This document shows positions 13,270 through 23,327 of a DNA stretch of 64,000 nt, piece after piece. The stretch comes from Bog-473 sp963836605 (GTDB taxonomy: Bacteria > Actinomycetota > Acidimicrobiia > Acidimicrobiales > RAAP-2). The notes under the pieces were generated by a model. That model saw only the letters and a list, made by a program, of their open reading frames with translations, was not told the origin of the DNA and searched no databases. The position numbers were made by a program, and so were the translations under genes. Each line of letters opens with the position of its first letter. Within the stretch, counting starts at the first letter, position 1. The stretch is from assembly GCA_963836605.1 (NCBI GenBank), contig CAWIKB010000009.1, positions 992,001 through 1,056,000 on the forward strand, given 5' to 3'.

Positions 13270-16200
13270 ATGGCCAAGAGCGTCTCTCCACCAGTTCGAA
13301 CCATCGGTCGGCACACGGTTTCGGGGCGACGGCTCGATGCGGTGGTCTGGGCCTTCCTGGCCGCCATCGCCTATATCCCGTCGTTCCTGACCCAACCGGG
13401 AATGATCGCCGCCGACACCAAGCAGTACCTCTACCTCGATCCGGGACGAACCATCGCGAGCGCCATCTCCACGTGGAATCCCGACATCGGGGCCGGAGGG
13501 GTCACGCACGAGAACATCGGCTACCTGTTCCCGATGGGGCCCTACTACTGGCTGGTGCAGCAGCTCGGTGTCCCGATGTGGGTCGGGCAACGCTTCTGGA
13601 TGGGCTCCCTGTTCTTCGCAGCCGGTACCGGGGTGTGGATGTTGTGCCGTTTGCTGGGGATCTCCCGGACGGGTCAGGTGGCCGCCGCGCTGGCCTACAT
13701 GTTGAGCCCCTTCGTCGTGGACGACATCGCACGGACGTCTGCCGTCGTCATGCCCTGGGCCGCCCTCGGTTGGCTGATGTACTTCACCGTGCTGGCCGTG
13801 CGCAAGGGAGGCTGGCGCTACCCCGCCCTCTTCGCGGTGGTGGTGGCCCTCGTGGGAGGCGTCAACGCCACCTCCATATTGCTCGTCGGTCTGGCGCCGC
13901 TGCTGTGGCTCGTCAACGTCGTGGTTATCACCAGGGAGGCCTCCTGGCGCGCGGTATGGAAGGCCACGCTCCGGATCGGCGTCCTATCACTCGGCGTCTC
14001 GCTGTGGTGGATGTCCGGGTTGTGGGCCGAGGGGGCCTACGGCATCAACGTGCTCAAGTACACCGAAACCCTCCCCACCGTTTCCATCACCAATCTGTCC
14101 TCCGAGATACTGCGGGGCCTGGGCTACTGGTACTTCTACGGCCAGGACAAGCTGCAGCCCTGGACCTTGGCCGCCCGGGGCTACACCCAGTGGCCCTGGC
14201 TCATCGCGGTGAGCTTCGCCGTCCCGACGCTCTGCTTCCTCGCCGCGGTCCTGACCCGCTGGCGCTATCGCGTCTTCGCCATCGGCCTCATCCTCTTCGG
14301 CGTGGTGATCGCAGTCGGCGCGTACCCCTATACCAACCCCACTCCGTTGGGCAGCGTGATCAAGGCGGCCGGATCGGACTCGACCATCGGTCTGGCCATG
14401 CGCTCGTCCAACCGGATCGTGCCGCTGGTGGTGCTCGGCCTGGCCCTGCTCCTCGGCGCCGGGATCTCCGCTCTCACCGACGCTTTGCGTTGGCTGGGGT
14501 TGGTGGCCCTCGCCCTGTCGGGAACACTCGTGGCCGCCAATCTGCCCTCCCTGTGGGACGGGACCCTGGTCGCATCCAACCTCGAGCGTCCATCCGCCCT
14601 GCCGGGCTACATCACCGACGCGGCCAAATATCTCAATGGGAAGAGCCACGACACCCGCGTGCTCCAGATCCCTGGAGAAGACTTCGCCTACTACCGCTGG
14701 GGCGTTGCGGCCGACCCGATCTGGCCCGGGCTGATGACACGGCCCTACCTCATACGAGGGGTACAACCCGTCGGCGAGGCCGGTAGCGTGAACCTCCTCG
14801 AAGCGCTCGATGAATCCATTCAGGATGGCGCGTTCGTGCCGTCGACGCTCGCTCCCATCGCCCGGCTGCTCTCGGCCGGTGACCTCCTCTACCAGTCGGA
14901 TGTGCAGTACGAGCGGTTCGACACGGCCCGGCCACAACCGCTGTGGCTCCAGCTCACCCACACGCCCGGCCTCTCTCCACCGGTCACCTTCGGCCGGCCC
15001 ACCTTGTACACGCCGATCGAGTTTCCGCTGACCGACGAGACCCAACTCGCCATCCCCACCGGGGCCGCCATCCCCCCACCCGTCGCGGTCTTCGGTGTAC
15101 CGGAGGCGCGCAAGATCGTCCGGACCGAGACGCCGAGCGAACCACTGGTGGTCGACGGGGACGGGCAGGGTCTGGTCAATGCCGCCGCCGCCGGTCTCCT
15201 GGCCCACAACCCGACCATCTTCTACGCGGCCAGCTCAGCCACTGACCCGAACGCGCTGCGTCGACAACTGGCCCGCGGCGCCGTCCTGGTCCTGACCGAC
15301 ACCAACGCCAAGCAGTTGTCTACGTGGGGCACGCTGGTCGACAACTACGGCTACGTCGAATCCCCCAACGAGACTCCCCTCGTCGCCAACCCGGCCGAGG
15401 TGGCCATGTCCGTGTTTCCCGACGCGGGAACCAACACCCAGACCGTGGCCGAAGTGGGCCACGTGGCCTCAGTGCGGGCCACGGCCTACGGCGACCCCAT
15501 CACGAACACTCCGGAGAATCGCCCGTTCAGTGCCATCGACGGAAACGAGAACACCGCCTGGACCGAGGGCGCCTTCGGCCCCGGCACCGATGAGAGCCTC
15601 CAGATCCGACTGACCCATCCGGTCACCACCAACCACATCACATTGATCCAGCCCCACGGCCGGTCGTTCAATCGCTACGTGACCCGGGCGACGCTCACCT
15701 TCGACGGCAAGAAGAAGGAAACCGTTTCGTTGACGAAGGCGTCGCTGCTCAGCCACGGCCAGGTGGTCAGGTTCCCCACCACCAGCTTCCGGACGCTCCT
15801 GGTGACCGTCGACGCCACGAGCTCGGGGATCCTCGACAGCTACGACGGCCAGAGTGCGGTCGGCTTTGCCGAGGTGGAGATCCCCGGAGTTCCGCCTGCG
15901 AGCGAGATCCTGCGCCTCCCGACCGACCTGCTGCACGTCGCAGGGACCGCGTCCGAAGCGCACCAGCTCGACATCGTCTTGAATCGTCAACGAGCCAAAG
16001 TGACTCCCCCCCGCAGCGATCCACAGCTCGAGATGAACCGTCAGTTCACGTTACCGACGGCACGGAACTTCTCACTCGGTGGGCTGGCGCGGATCTCGAC
16101 CCTGGCCAACGACCAGGTGGTCAACGCCATCCTCGGACGGACCGCAGGCACCGCGGCACCGACCGCACCGGGCCAGGCCACCGTGGCGGTTGCCAGTTCG

Positions 16201-17901
16201 TCGGGCCGGCTCCCCGGGGATCTAGCCGCCGACGCCACCGCCGCGGTGGACGGGAATCCCCGCACATCGTGGATGCCCGGGTTCGGTCCCCAAGACGGGG
16301 GCTGGGTCGACTACCAGCTCAGCCAGCCGGTGACCTTCGACCATCTCAACCTCCAGGTGGTAGCCGACGGCCGGCACTCCATCCCCACGTCCGTCACCGT
16401 GTCCACGTCATCGGGTAGCCGCAGGGTGACCCTCCCCAAGATCCGCACGGGCCAGGGTCGCACGCAGGGTTCGGTGACCGCGGTGCCCGTGCAGTTCCCG
16501 GCCCTGACCGGTTCCGACGTCCGCATCACCATCGACTCTACGGATCCCGTCCAGATCCTCGACTACGTCTCGAATGGGCAGAACATCGAACCGGTCGGCC
16601 TGGCCGAGGTCGGCATCCCGGGGGTCGCTCCCCAGACCACACCCGACGCCATCCCGTCTCAATGCTGGGGCAACCTGCTTCGCGTCGACGGCAAGCCGAT
16701 CGATGTCCAGATCAGCGGCACCGCCTCCACCGCCTTGGCCAACGGGGGGCTCACGGTCACCGGCTGCGGGAACTCCGCTTCCGGCATCAGGCTGAGCGCG
16801 GGCACCCACGTGCTGACCACGAGTTCGTGGACGACGGCCGGGCTGAACGTGGACTCGCTCACCCTCGCCTCCGCGGCCGGCGGGGCCGCGCTCGGACTGA
16901 CCTCCACCGGGGTGATCCCAGCGAACGACCTGGCGGTCGCCCGGTCGCCGTCAGTCAAGGTGCTCAGCGAGAACCGATCCGGCGTGAAGGTCTCGGTGGC
17001 CGGGAAGGGCAAGCCGTTTTGGTTGGTGCTCGGCCAGAGCCAGAACCGCGGGTGGGTCGCCACCACCCAGTCGGGGGTGCATCTGGGGCCATCGACCCTC
17101 ATCGACGGCTACGCCAACGGCTGGTACGTCCCGGGTTCCGTGGCCTCGGGCACCACCGTGGTGAACCTCGAATGGCGTCCCCAACGGCTGGTCAACGCCG
17201 CCATCCTGACGTCATCCGGGGCCCTGGTGGTGAGCCTGGGCCTGGTGCTGGTCCCAGCGGGATTCATCTCGGCGCGACGGGCGCGCCGGAGGAGCCGAAA
17301 GGGAAGACGCAGGGACGTCGCGCTGGAGGGAGACACCGCTGCCGCCTCAGTGAGCACCGGCACCCGCCTGGGCGTTCATGCGCGGCTGGGCACGGACGGA
17401 AGCTGGGACACGGACACGGAAAGACCCACGACTCAGGACGAGCGGCCCCGCCTTTCGGATCCGTTCCGCAGTGGGGGCCGCCCACCCTCGATGCCCTGGG
17501 CGGTCGGCATCGCCCTCCTGGGCGGTCTGGTGGCCGCCGCCATCGTGGCTCCCCTGGCCGGGCTGGCCATTGCCGCACTGCTCTTCCTGGGCCTTCGTGT
17601 CAGCCGGGCCCGGATCGTCCTCGCCCTGGGCGCGGTGGGGCTCGTTGCCCTTACGGGCGCGGTCATGGTCAGGGGTCAAGCGGTGCACGGGTTCATCCTC
17701 GACATCATGTGGCCGTCCCACTTTCCGCTGGCCAACAGCCTGGCCTGGATGGGCATCTGCCTTCTGGCCGCGGATGCCGTCGTGATCGCGGTGCGCCGCC
17801 GCCCCGCCCGGGCGGGCGAGGAGAAGGCGGAGGGCGTTGAGAAGGCGGAGGCGGAGCAGAACGAAACGAAGGGCAGGGAAGAGGAACGTGTGGTCAGGTG
17901 A
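13270..17901 (+). CDS. AftD-like alpha-(1->3)-arabinofuranosyltransferase (DUF3367/GT-C)
   Basis: This 1,543-residue protein is the largest in the window. The N-terminal half is a multi-pass GT-C membrane domain. It begins with a TM helix and a first periplasmic loop containing IAADTKQYLYLDPGRT, HENIGYLFPMGPYYWL and PMWVGQRFW, the typical start of AftD/DUF3367 proteins. Two F5/8-type C (discoidin) modules follow, at about residues 735-875 and 975-1120 (AIDGNENTAWTEG and AAVDGNPRTSWMPG). The C terminus has several TM helices and a charged cytoplasmic tail. AftD caps and branches arabinan in mycobacteria. The acceptor here is unknown. The ATG at 13270 was chosen because the upstream frame runs into coaE. 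The frame is unbroken, unlike its neighbours. Confidence 0.85.
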   Translation: MAKSVSPPVRTIGRHTVSGRRLDAVVWAFLAAIAYIPSFLTQPGMIAADTKQYLYLDPGRTIASAISTWNPDIGAGGVTHENIGYLFPMGPYYWLVQQLGVPMWVGQRFWMGSLFFAAGTGVWMLCRLLGISRTGQVAAALAYMLSPFVVDDIARTSAVVMPWAALGWLMYFTVLAVRKGGWRYPALFAVVVALVGGVNATSILLVGLAPLLWLVNVVVITREASWRAVWKATLRIGVLSLGVSLWWMSGLWAEGAYGINVLKYTETLPTVSITNLSSEILRGLGYWYFYGQDKLQPWTLAARGYTQWPWLIAVSFAVPTLCFLAAVLTRWRYRVFAIGLILFGVVIAVGAYPYTNPTPLGSVIKAAGSDSTIGLAMRSSNRIVPLVVLGLALLLGAGISALTDALRWLGLVALALSGTLVAANLPSLWDGTLVASNLERPSALPGYITDAAKYLNGKSHDTRVLQIPGEDFAYYRWGVAADPIWPGLMTRPYLIRGVQPVGEAGSVNLLEALDESIQDGAFVPSTLAPIARLLSAGDLLYQSDVQYERFDTARPQPLWLQLTHTPGLSPPVTFGRPTLYTPIEFPLTDETQLAIPTGAAIPPPVAVFGVPEARKIVRTETPSEPLVVDGDGQGLVNAAAAGLLAHNPTIFYAASSATDPNALRRQLARGAVLVLTDTNAKQLSTWGTLVDNYGYVESPNETPLVANPAEVAMSVFPDAGTNTQTVAEVGHVASVRATAYGDPITNTPENRPFSAIDGNENTAWTEGAFGPGTDESLQIRLTHPVTTNHITLIQPHGRSFNRYVTRATLTFDGKKKETVSLTKASLLSHGQVVRFPTTSFRTLLVTVDATSSGILDSYDGQSAVGFAEVEIPGVPPASEILRLPTDLLHVAGTASEAHQLDIVLNRQRAKVTPPRSDPQLEMNRQFTLPTARNFSLGGLARISTLANDQVVNAILGRTAGTAAPTAPGQATVAVASSSGRLPGDLAADATAAVDGNPRTSWMPGFGPQDGGWVDYQLSQPVTFDHLNLQVVADGRHSIPTSVTVSTSSGSRRVTLPKIRTGQGRTQGSVTAVPVQFPALTGSDVRITIDSTDPVQILDYVSNGQNIEPVGLAEVGIPGVAPQTTPDAIPSQCWGNLLRVDGKPIDVQISGTASTALANGGLTVTGCGNSASGIRLSAGTHVLTTSSWTTAGLNVDSLTLASAAGGAALGLTSTGVIPANDLAVARSPSVKVLSENRSGVKVSVAGKGKPFWLVLGQSQNRGWVATTQSGVHLGPSTLIDGYANGWYVPGSVASGTTVVNLEWRPQRLVNAAILTSSGALVVSLGLVLVPAGFISARRARRRSRKGRRRDVALEGDTAAASVSTGTRLGVHARLGTDGSWDTDTERPTTQDERPRLSDPFRSGGRPPSMPWAVGIALLGGLVAAAIVAPLAGLAIAALLFLGLRVSRARIVLALGAVGLVALTGAVMVRGQAVHGFILDIMWPSHFPLANSLAWMGICLLAADAVVIAVRRRPARAGEEKAEGVEKAEAEQNETKGREEERVVR

Positions 17902-19223
17902 GGACACCGACCGCCTCGGCTTCTGAGGAAGCGGTGGGTTCGGACTTCGCCTCCGTTGGAGGGTCCGCCGGACGGGCCCGCCGCCACCAGGCGATGGAAT
18001 TCTTGAGGCGCAAGGCGGGCTTCTCCACCACGAAGTAGCTCAAGGTGGCACTGATGCAGGACATGGCCAGCACGGCCAGCGTGAAAGCCCAGAACTCGAG
18101 GGTGAAGGGACGGAAGTGCCCCACCTTGAGGATCTGGTAGATCCACACCTCGTGCCACAGGTAGATGCCGTAGGAGATCACGCCGAGGGTCGCAATGGGC
18201 CAACAGCGCAAGAAGGATCGGATCAGTCCCCGGTCCTGTGGGCCGAAGACGGCGGGGAGGAGGAGAAAGAAGGCGAACAGGCCGTACAGGGTCTGGCGGG
18301 TGAGGTCCACGGAGGCCTCGGCGTGCAGCGGCGCATCGGTGATCCCGAGGTTCGAAACCGCCCAGAAGCAGACGCCGGCCAGGGCCCAGCTCACCCAGGG
18401 AAGCCACCACCCCGAGAGCCACGCGTACTCGCGGCGGTTGTGATGCATCCAGGCACTGGCCACGGCCAGGAACATTCCCAGCGCGAAGAGGTCCAGGAAG
18501 GCCGGGAGCCAGTTGACGGACAGCCGGAAATAGGGAGAGTGGTGGGACTGGTACGGAAGGGCAGCGGCGCGCCACACGAAGCTGACCACCACCATGGCGG
18601 CCAGGCCGTAGAGCTCGGCGTGCATCCGCCCGGCCAGGGTGCGGCGCGCCCGGCGCCAACCGATGAGAGCGGCATACAGCGGGAGAAACAGGTAGAACGT
18701 CAGCTCGACGCAAAGAGTCCAACCCGCCGCAACCCCCTTCAGGTCATGGTGGGGCGAGTAGATCCAGGTGAAGCTGTAGTGCCACAGGTTCGCCGTCCAG
18801 CCGCCCGGCCCCAGCCCGTAGCCCCCGTGGAATATCGCGCGTCTCGACGAAGAGAACCAGCCAGAAGGCCGGGACGATGCGCAGCAGGCGGCGGATCCAG
18901 AACGCCCCGGTGCGGGGCTTGGGCGCCGCGGCCAGGTGCGCCACCGCAAAGGGCCGATAGAGCAGGAACCCCGAGATGAGGAAGAAGACGGCGACCCCGA
19001 TCTCGAGCCGTGACGTGTACTGGCCGATGCCGTGGGGATTGCGCGGTGTGAGTCCGGACACGAAGCTCGTATGCACGGCCACCACGCTCAGCGCGGCAAT
19101 GGCCCGTAGGCCGTCGAAGCAGGGGAACCGGGGCGGGCGCGGCGGAGCGGCGTCCTCGGTGCTGGTGCCGGGCGCCAGCGTCGGCTCCGGCTCGAGAGGA
19201 GCGAGGATCTCAGTCTGGCTCAT
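17894..19223 (-). pseudogene. Acyltransferase-3 family membrane protein, +1 frame break
   Basis: This is an OafA-like integral membrane O-acyltransferase split over two frames. The first part (from 19223) reads FDGLRAIAALSVVAVHTS and FFLISGFLLYRPF. The second part continues AIFHGGYGLGPGGW, LCVELTFYLFLPLYAAL and SYGIYLWHEVW and ends with a charged tail. The break lies at about 18836-18845, in GAGACGCGCGATATT on the coding strand; removing one base rejoins the frames. The start overlaps the end of the preceding GT39 gene and has GGAGGG eight bases upstream. The stop overlaps the AftD-like stop by eight bases. The domain is otherwise complete, so the break is recent or a sequence error. Confidence 0.8.
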
Positions 19224-20566
19224 GGCTCATTCCCTCCCCGGCGAGCAGGGCCGGCTCGGGCAGCGGCTCGGGGACCGCTTCTGCGGCGACGTGTCGGGAC
19301 AGGTACTCGTGGTGCCGCCAGAGAGCGTCCAGCGCCACCCCGGCCAGCATGGCCAGCGCCACGTCAGCCTCGACCCGGAAGCGGGCGTCCCCGTAACTCA
19401 GGAACGCCGTCACCGTCGACAGCAGCACCACCGCGACAAAGGGGAAGAGCAGGAGTCGGCGGTGCCGCAGCACCACGGCCCCCAACGCGGCCAACGGGAC
19501 GAGGAGGTAGAAGGACCAGAGCGACAGGTTCGAAACCCAGAACGGACGACCGACCGCAGTCTCCAGGCGGGCTTGCTCGACGGGATCGTACACGTTCCAC
19601 AGGCGCAGGACCCGGATCAACCCGACTCGCACGAACGCCGACTCATGCCCCTGCCGCGTACTGCTGGCCCTCCGTACGCAGGGCCGCCGCGGCCACGGAC
19701 TGGTCACCTGGGGGCACGGCTACCCCAGCCGTGCACTGGGCCGACCACCAGCCCGCCCGGCTCCCGTCGTAGGTGGCCGGGCAGTTGGCGCCGGCGAGGA
19801 CCGAGCCCGCGTCGTCAGACACGAGTGTGGTCCGGCTGAACGTGGCCAGATTGCGGGCCGCCCATGGCGCCACGATAAGCGCCGCTAGGACCACCATGAT
19901 GCCTGCGCACTTCGCCCGTTCGGTCCACGACAATTGGCGGCAGAGGAAACTCAACGGCAGACCGATCAGGAAGACCAGTGCGACGAGGTCGGTACGGGTC
20001 AGGATGCAGAGGCCCAGATAGGCGCCGATCTCGGCGGCTCCGGTCGCGCTCGGATGCGCCCAGAAGCGGACGGCACCAAAGAGCAGAAGACTGACCAGGG
20101 CGATCACCACGGTCTCGGGCCCGAGCGTCACCGGGTTGACCCACAGGGATGGGAAGATCGCGACGATCGACGCGGCCAGGATGCCTGCACGGCCCCCGGC
20201 GAGGGCGCGCACGGTCAGACCGGCCACGACCACGGCCGCCGCGAAAATCAGCGCGAAGAAGACGCGCTGGTCGAACACGCCGGTCGCGCTGGCCACGTTG
20301 GCCGCGGCGAGGAGGATCGAGGTAAGTGGAGGGTGGAGGGCGGAGACACTCGCGGCCGGAGCGTGGGGGTTCAATCGGTACGGATTGACGAACCAGAAGC
20401 CCCGGACCATCCAGTAGGCCTGCATGCGGGCATCGCGCCCAACTGGGCTGAGGGAGGAACGGGTGGCCCCGTGAATGAATGGGAACTGCACAGCGCCGGT
20501 CAGCACCACCACCCCGGCCATCCAGAGCCGGAAGCGGACGGCAGACATCATGTCCCCCGCGGTCAC
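19210..20566 (-). pseudogene. GT39/ArnT-like polyprenyl-phosphate-sugar glycosyltransferase, +1 frame break
   Basis: This GT-C membrane glycosyltransferase of about 450 residues is split at a GGGG run (19648-19651 as cccc on the plus strand). The first frame ends ...EGQQYAAGA and stops at once. The second frame supplies HESAFVRVGLIRVLRLWNVYDP, three TM helices and FLSYGDARFRVEADVAL. Dropping one G restores YAAG-HESAF. Enzymes of this type use polyprenyl-phosphate sugars outside the membrane. It is a paralogue of the gene at 25450-26880: both have a short Cys-bounded loop (here ANCPATYDG...WWSAQC) and the same C-terminal GDxRxR motif. The GTG start overlaps the upstream GT4 stop (GTGA); an ATG at 20551 is an alternative. 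Confidence 0.8.
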
Positions 20567-21775
20567 CTTCTCCTGGCGACCTCCCCGGCCAGGACTTCGA
20601 GCGTCGCGGCGGCGGTCACCTCCCAGCTGAGGCGCTCGGCGTTGCGCAGGGCGCCCTGGCTGAGACGGCGACGCAACATGGGATCGGTGATCACCGAATC
20701 GGCTGCAGCCACGAATTCTTCGACCCCGTCAACGAGGAGGCCGGAGTCCCCATCGAGCACAGCGTCGTCGTGTCCGGTGATCCGGCTGGCGATGGCCGGT
20801 GTGCCGCATGCCGCGGCCTCGGTGAGGGTCATGCCCCAACCCTCACGAACCGAGGTGGATCCAACCACCCAGGCTCGCCGGTAGAGAGCAAGGAGCTCCT
20901 CGTCACTCAGGCGACCGGGCATCGAGAGCCATTCCGAAGCGCCGCTCCGAACGATCTGGGCCTCCAGCTGGGGACGCTCGTATCCTTCCCCCACCACGAT
21001 CGCTTTCAGCGCGGGTTGGCGGACCTTGAGCGCCACCATGGCAGCGATGAATCGATCGATCCGCTTGACCGGGACGAGCCGACCCACCGCCACGATGAGG
21101 GGATCGGGATCCCGGCGACCGCCCGGCGAGAACGTCGAACTGATGCCTGGTGGGACCACCGAGATGTTCTTGGCCCGGAGACGGAGGCGCTCGACGATGT
21201 CGAGCTTGGCTGACTCCGACAGCGTGATGACACGCGTGTGCCGGTAGAACGGCGGGGCCAACCGGTGCTCGACGGCGTAGCCGAACGAGGCCAGCTTGGG
21301 GGACAACACCATCTGCCACATCTCCGCGTGGACGTGGTGCAGGAACACCACTCGGGGGCCGCGACTCCAGAGCGGGGAGAGGAACGGCATGCCGTTCCAG
21401 ATCTCGACCAACCCGTCCCCGGTGCCGATCTTGGACCGCAGCCCGGCCACGCCGGTGCGAGGGAAGACGGCATAGCGCCCGGCCCGTCGATTGACGGTGT
21501 ACCCCTCACGGGTTATCTCCCGAGCCGCACCGTCCACGCGCGACGTCCACTCACGGACGTCGATGCCGGCCGCGGGACCAACGTCGAAGGATCTCGTGGG
21601 CGTGGAGTTCCGATCCGCCAGCCTCGACATCTTCGAGATCGCGCCAAGCCACCACGTCGACCCGCCGTATGCCCGCGTCCGCGGCGATCTCCTCGATACG
21701 GGCCGGTCCAGCCATCGGCAGCGGTTCGAGCTCGACCGCCGCCGATGGTAGATCAGCTCTCTTCTCGACGGTCAC
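20563..21775 (-). pseudogene. GT4-family glycosyltransferase, +1 frame break near the N terminus
   Basis: This GT-B glycosyltransferase is close to the WbdA/PimA-like group. The first frame gives RRVDVVAWRDLEDVEAGGSE and HAHEILRRWS. It then breaks at 21574-21576 (TGGTCCCGCGGCC), and the other frame continues AAGIDVREWTSRVDG. Later come FLHHVHAEMWQ, VGRLVPVKRIDRFIAA, VVGEGYERPQLE, and the nucleotide-sugar signature STSVREGWGMTLTEAAACGTPAIAS (read from 20,800-20,880), with the conserved E-x7-E pair. Removing one C restores a protein of about 400 residues. It is third in the minus-strand glycan operon, 34 bases after the flippase, and overlaps the next gene. Confidence 0.82.
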
Positions 21776-21809
21776 TCACTGACCCCCCTCTGCCACCACC
21801 GGGCCCACA

Positions 21810-23288
21810 CTAGTTATTGGGGGCATCAGAGCCACGATGGCGGATCCGCAGGTGCACGATGATGAATGCCCCCAGCACCGTGATGGCCAGGCCTCCCTGC
21901 ACCACCAGCTCGGCCTGGGTAGTCGCCCTGATGCCCCCGTGTGCGGCATGGATCAGCAGCACCAGGAGAACCACACCGATGCCGAGGAGGGCGACCACCC
22001 ACCGTCGGGCCGCTCCCAGCAGGTAGTTGGTGAGGATGACGGTGGCTCCGAGAAAGGCCATGCCGCCGACCAGGGTGGCGAAGGATGGGGCGCCCCCGGC
22101 CAGGCGCGCTCCGAAGAAGATGGTGAGGAACTGCTTGGGGACGGTCAGAGCGACGGCCAACAGCAGAATGGTCGGGATCAGGAGGAAAGCGAACGTAACG
22201 CCGAGCTGCCGCAGTGCGTGCTCGCCTCGATGCCATCGGATCGCCGTCTCGGGGAGTATGTAGCTGCCCAGCAGGATGGCTCCGAACACCAGAGCCTTGG
22301 AGGCCACGGAGATGGCGGCGTAGGACCCCGAGTTCGAAGGCTCGAGCCGGCCCACCAGAATGATGTCGGCGTTCTGGAGGACCCCGAGGATGGCAAAACC
22401 GACCAGCGCCGCGCTGAGGTCGATCGACAGGGCTCGTGAATGGCTCGACCGGCCAGTGGCCAATGCCGGTCTCGCCGGGTACGCCCAGGCCCGCCCGGCG
22501 GCCACCCGGGCCTGGGCGGCAGCGGTCGCCTCGCCGATGAGCAGGCCCAGCGCATAGCCCCAAATGCCCCAACCGAACTCGGCGAAAGCGAGCACGAGGA
22601 CCGTGCGCACCCCGATCTCGATGATGAGGCTCAGGCCCAAGCCGGCGTAGCGCCGGTGGGACTGGAGTATGGCCCGGTCGAGGCACAGCAGGAGCCAGAA
22701 CCCGGCGGCGATCATGGTGAACGCGACGGCGCCGTCGTTGGGAAGCCGCAGCGCGTGTGAGAGCGGAGCCTCGATGGCGATCGAGAACACCGTCCAGACG
22801 GCCACCCCGATCGCCGCCTTCCGGTACAACCGAGAAGTCCAGGCATGGGCTTCGGCCTCCTGGCCTAACGCAGCCATGGCGGTGATCCGGCGCACCACAC
22901 CGACCAGGAGGGCCGAACCGGGCATGGAGAGCACGAAAAAGAGTCCCAGCAGCTGGACCACGCCGCCGTACTGGCTCGTAGTGAGCAACCGGGCCACCAC
23001 GACGGTGGCGATGATATTGATGACATTGGCGATGAGCCCGCCCACGGCAAGAGGACCCGCCTGGAAGAGGCCGCTCAAAAAGGACTCGGGCGGCTCCCCC
23101 GCCTCCCCCGTCTGCACCACGTCCGCCGCCTCCAGCGGCTCAGCCTGGTTCCCCTCCCGATAGGGATCGATCAACAACCCGGTGGACGGGGTCAGGGCGA
23201 TGGTATCGATCAAGGCCTGCTCCGAAACCGGCAGATCCTGCGATTCGGCCGGCTCGGGCTCATTCCGGCTGGCCAACGGCCACCGCAC
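21810..23288 (-). CDS. Polysaccharide flippase, Wzx/MVF-type
   Basis: This 492-residue membrane protein has about 70 cytoplasmic N-terminal residues and then roughly 12-14 TM helices. The first helix pair, GPLAVGGLIANVINIIATVV followed by ARLLTTSQYGGVVQL, is the hallmark of lipopolysaccharide/teichuronic-type flippases of the MOP superfamily. Later segments include GSYAAISVASKALVFGAILL and NYLLGAARRWV. It would move a lipid-linked saccharide made by the cytosolic GT4/GT2 enzymes across the membrane. It lies between the SGNH acyltransferase (39 bases upstream) and the GT4 gene. The frame is intact, the only unbroken one in this five-gene operon. The substrate cannot be inferred. Confidence 0.85.
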   Translation of the reverse strand: MRWPLASRNEPEPAESQDLPVSEQALIDTIALTPSTGLLIDPYREGNQAEPLEAADVVQTGEAGEPPESFLSGLFQAGPLAVGGLIANVINIIATVVVARLLTTSQYGGVVQLLGLFFVLSMPGSALLVGVVRRITAMAALGQEAEAHAWTSRLYRKAAIGVAVWTVFSIAIEAPLSHALRLPNDGAVAFTMIAAGFWLLLCLDRAILQSHRRYAGLGLSLIIEIGVRTVLVLAFAEFGWGIWGYALGLLIGEATAAAQARVAAGRAWAYPARPALATGRSSHSRALSIDLSAALVGFAILGVLQNADIILVGRLEPSNSGSYAAISVASKALVFGAILLGSYILPETAIRWHRGEHALRQLGVTFAFLLIPTILLLAVALTVPKQFLTIFFGARLAGGAPSFATLVGGMAFLGATVILTNYLLGAARRWVVALLGIGVVLLVLLIHAAHGGIRATTQAELVVQGGLAITVLGAFIIVHLRIRHRGSDAPNN

Positions 23289-23327
23289 TGATCAGTGACT
23301 TCCGGGCAGATCGGCCATAGTGAGTGG

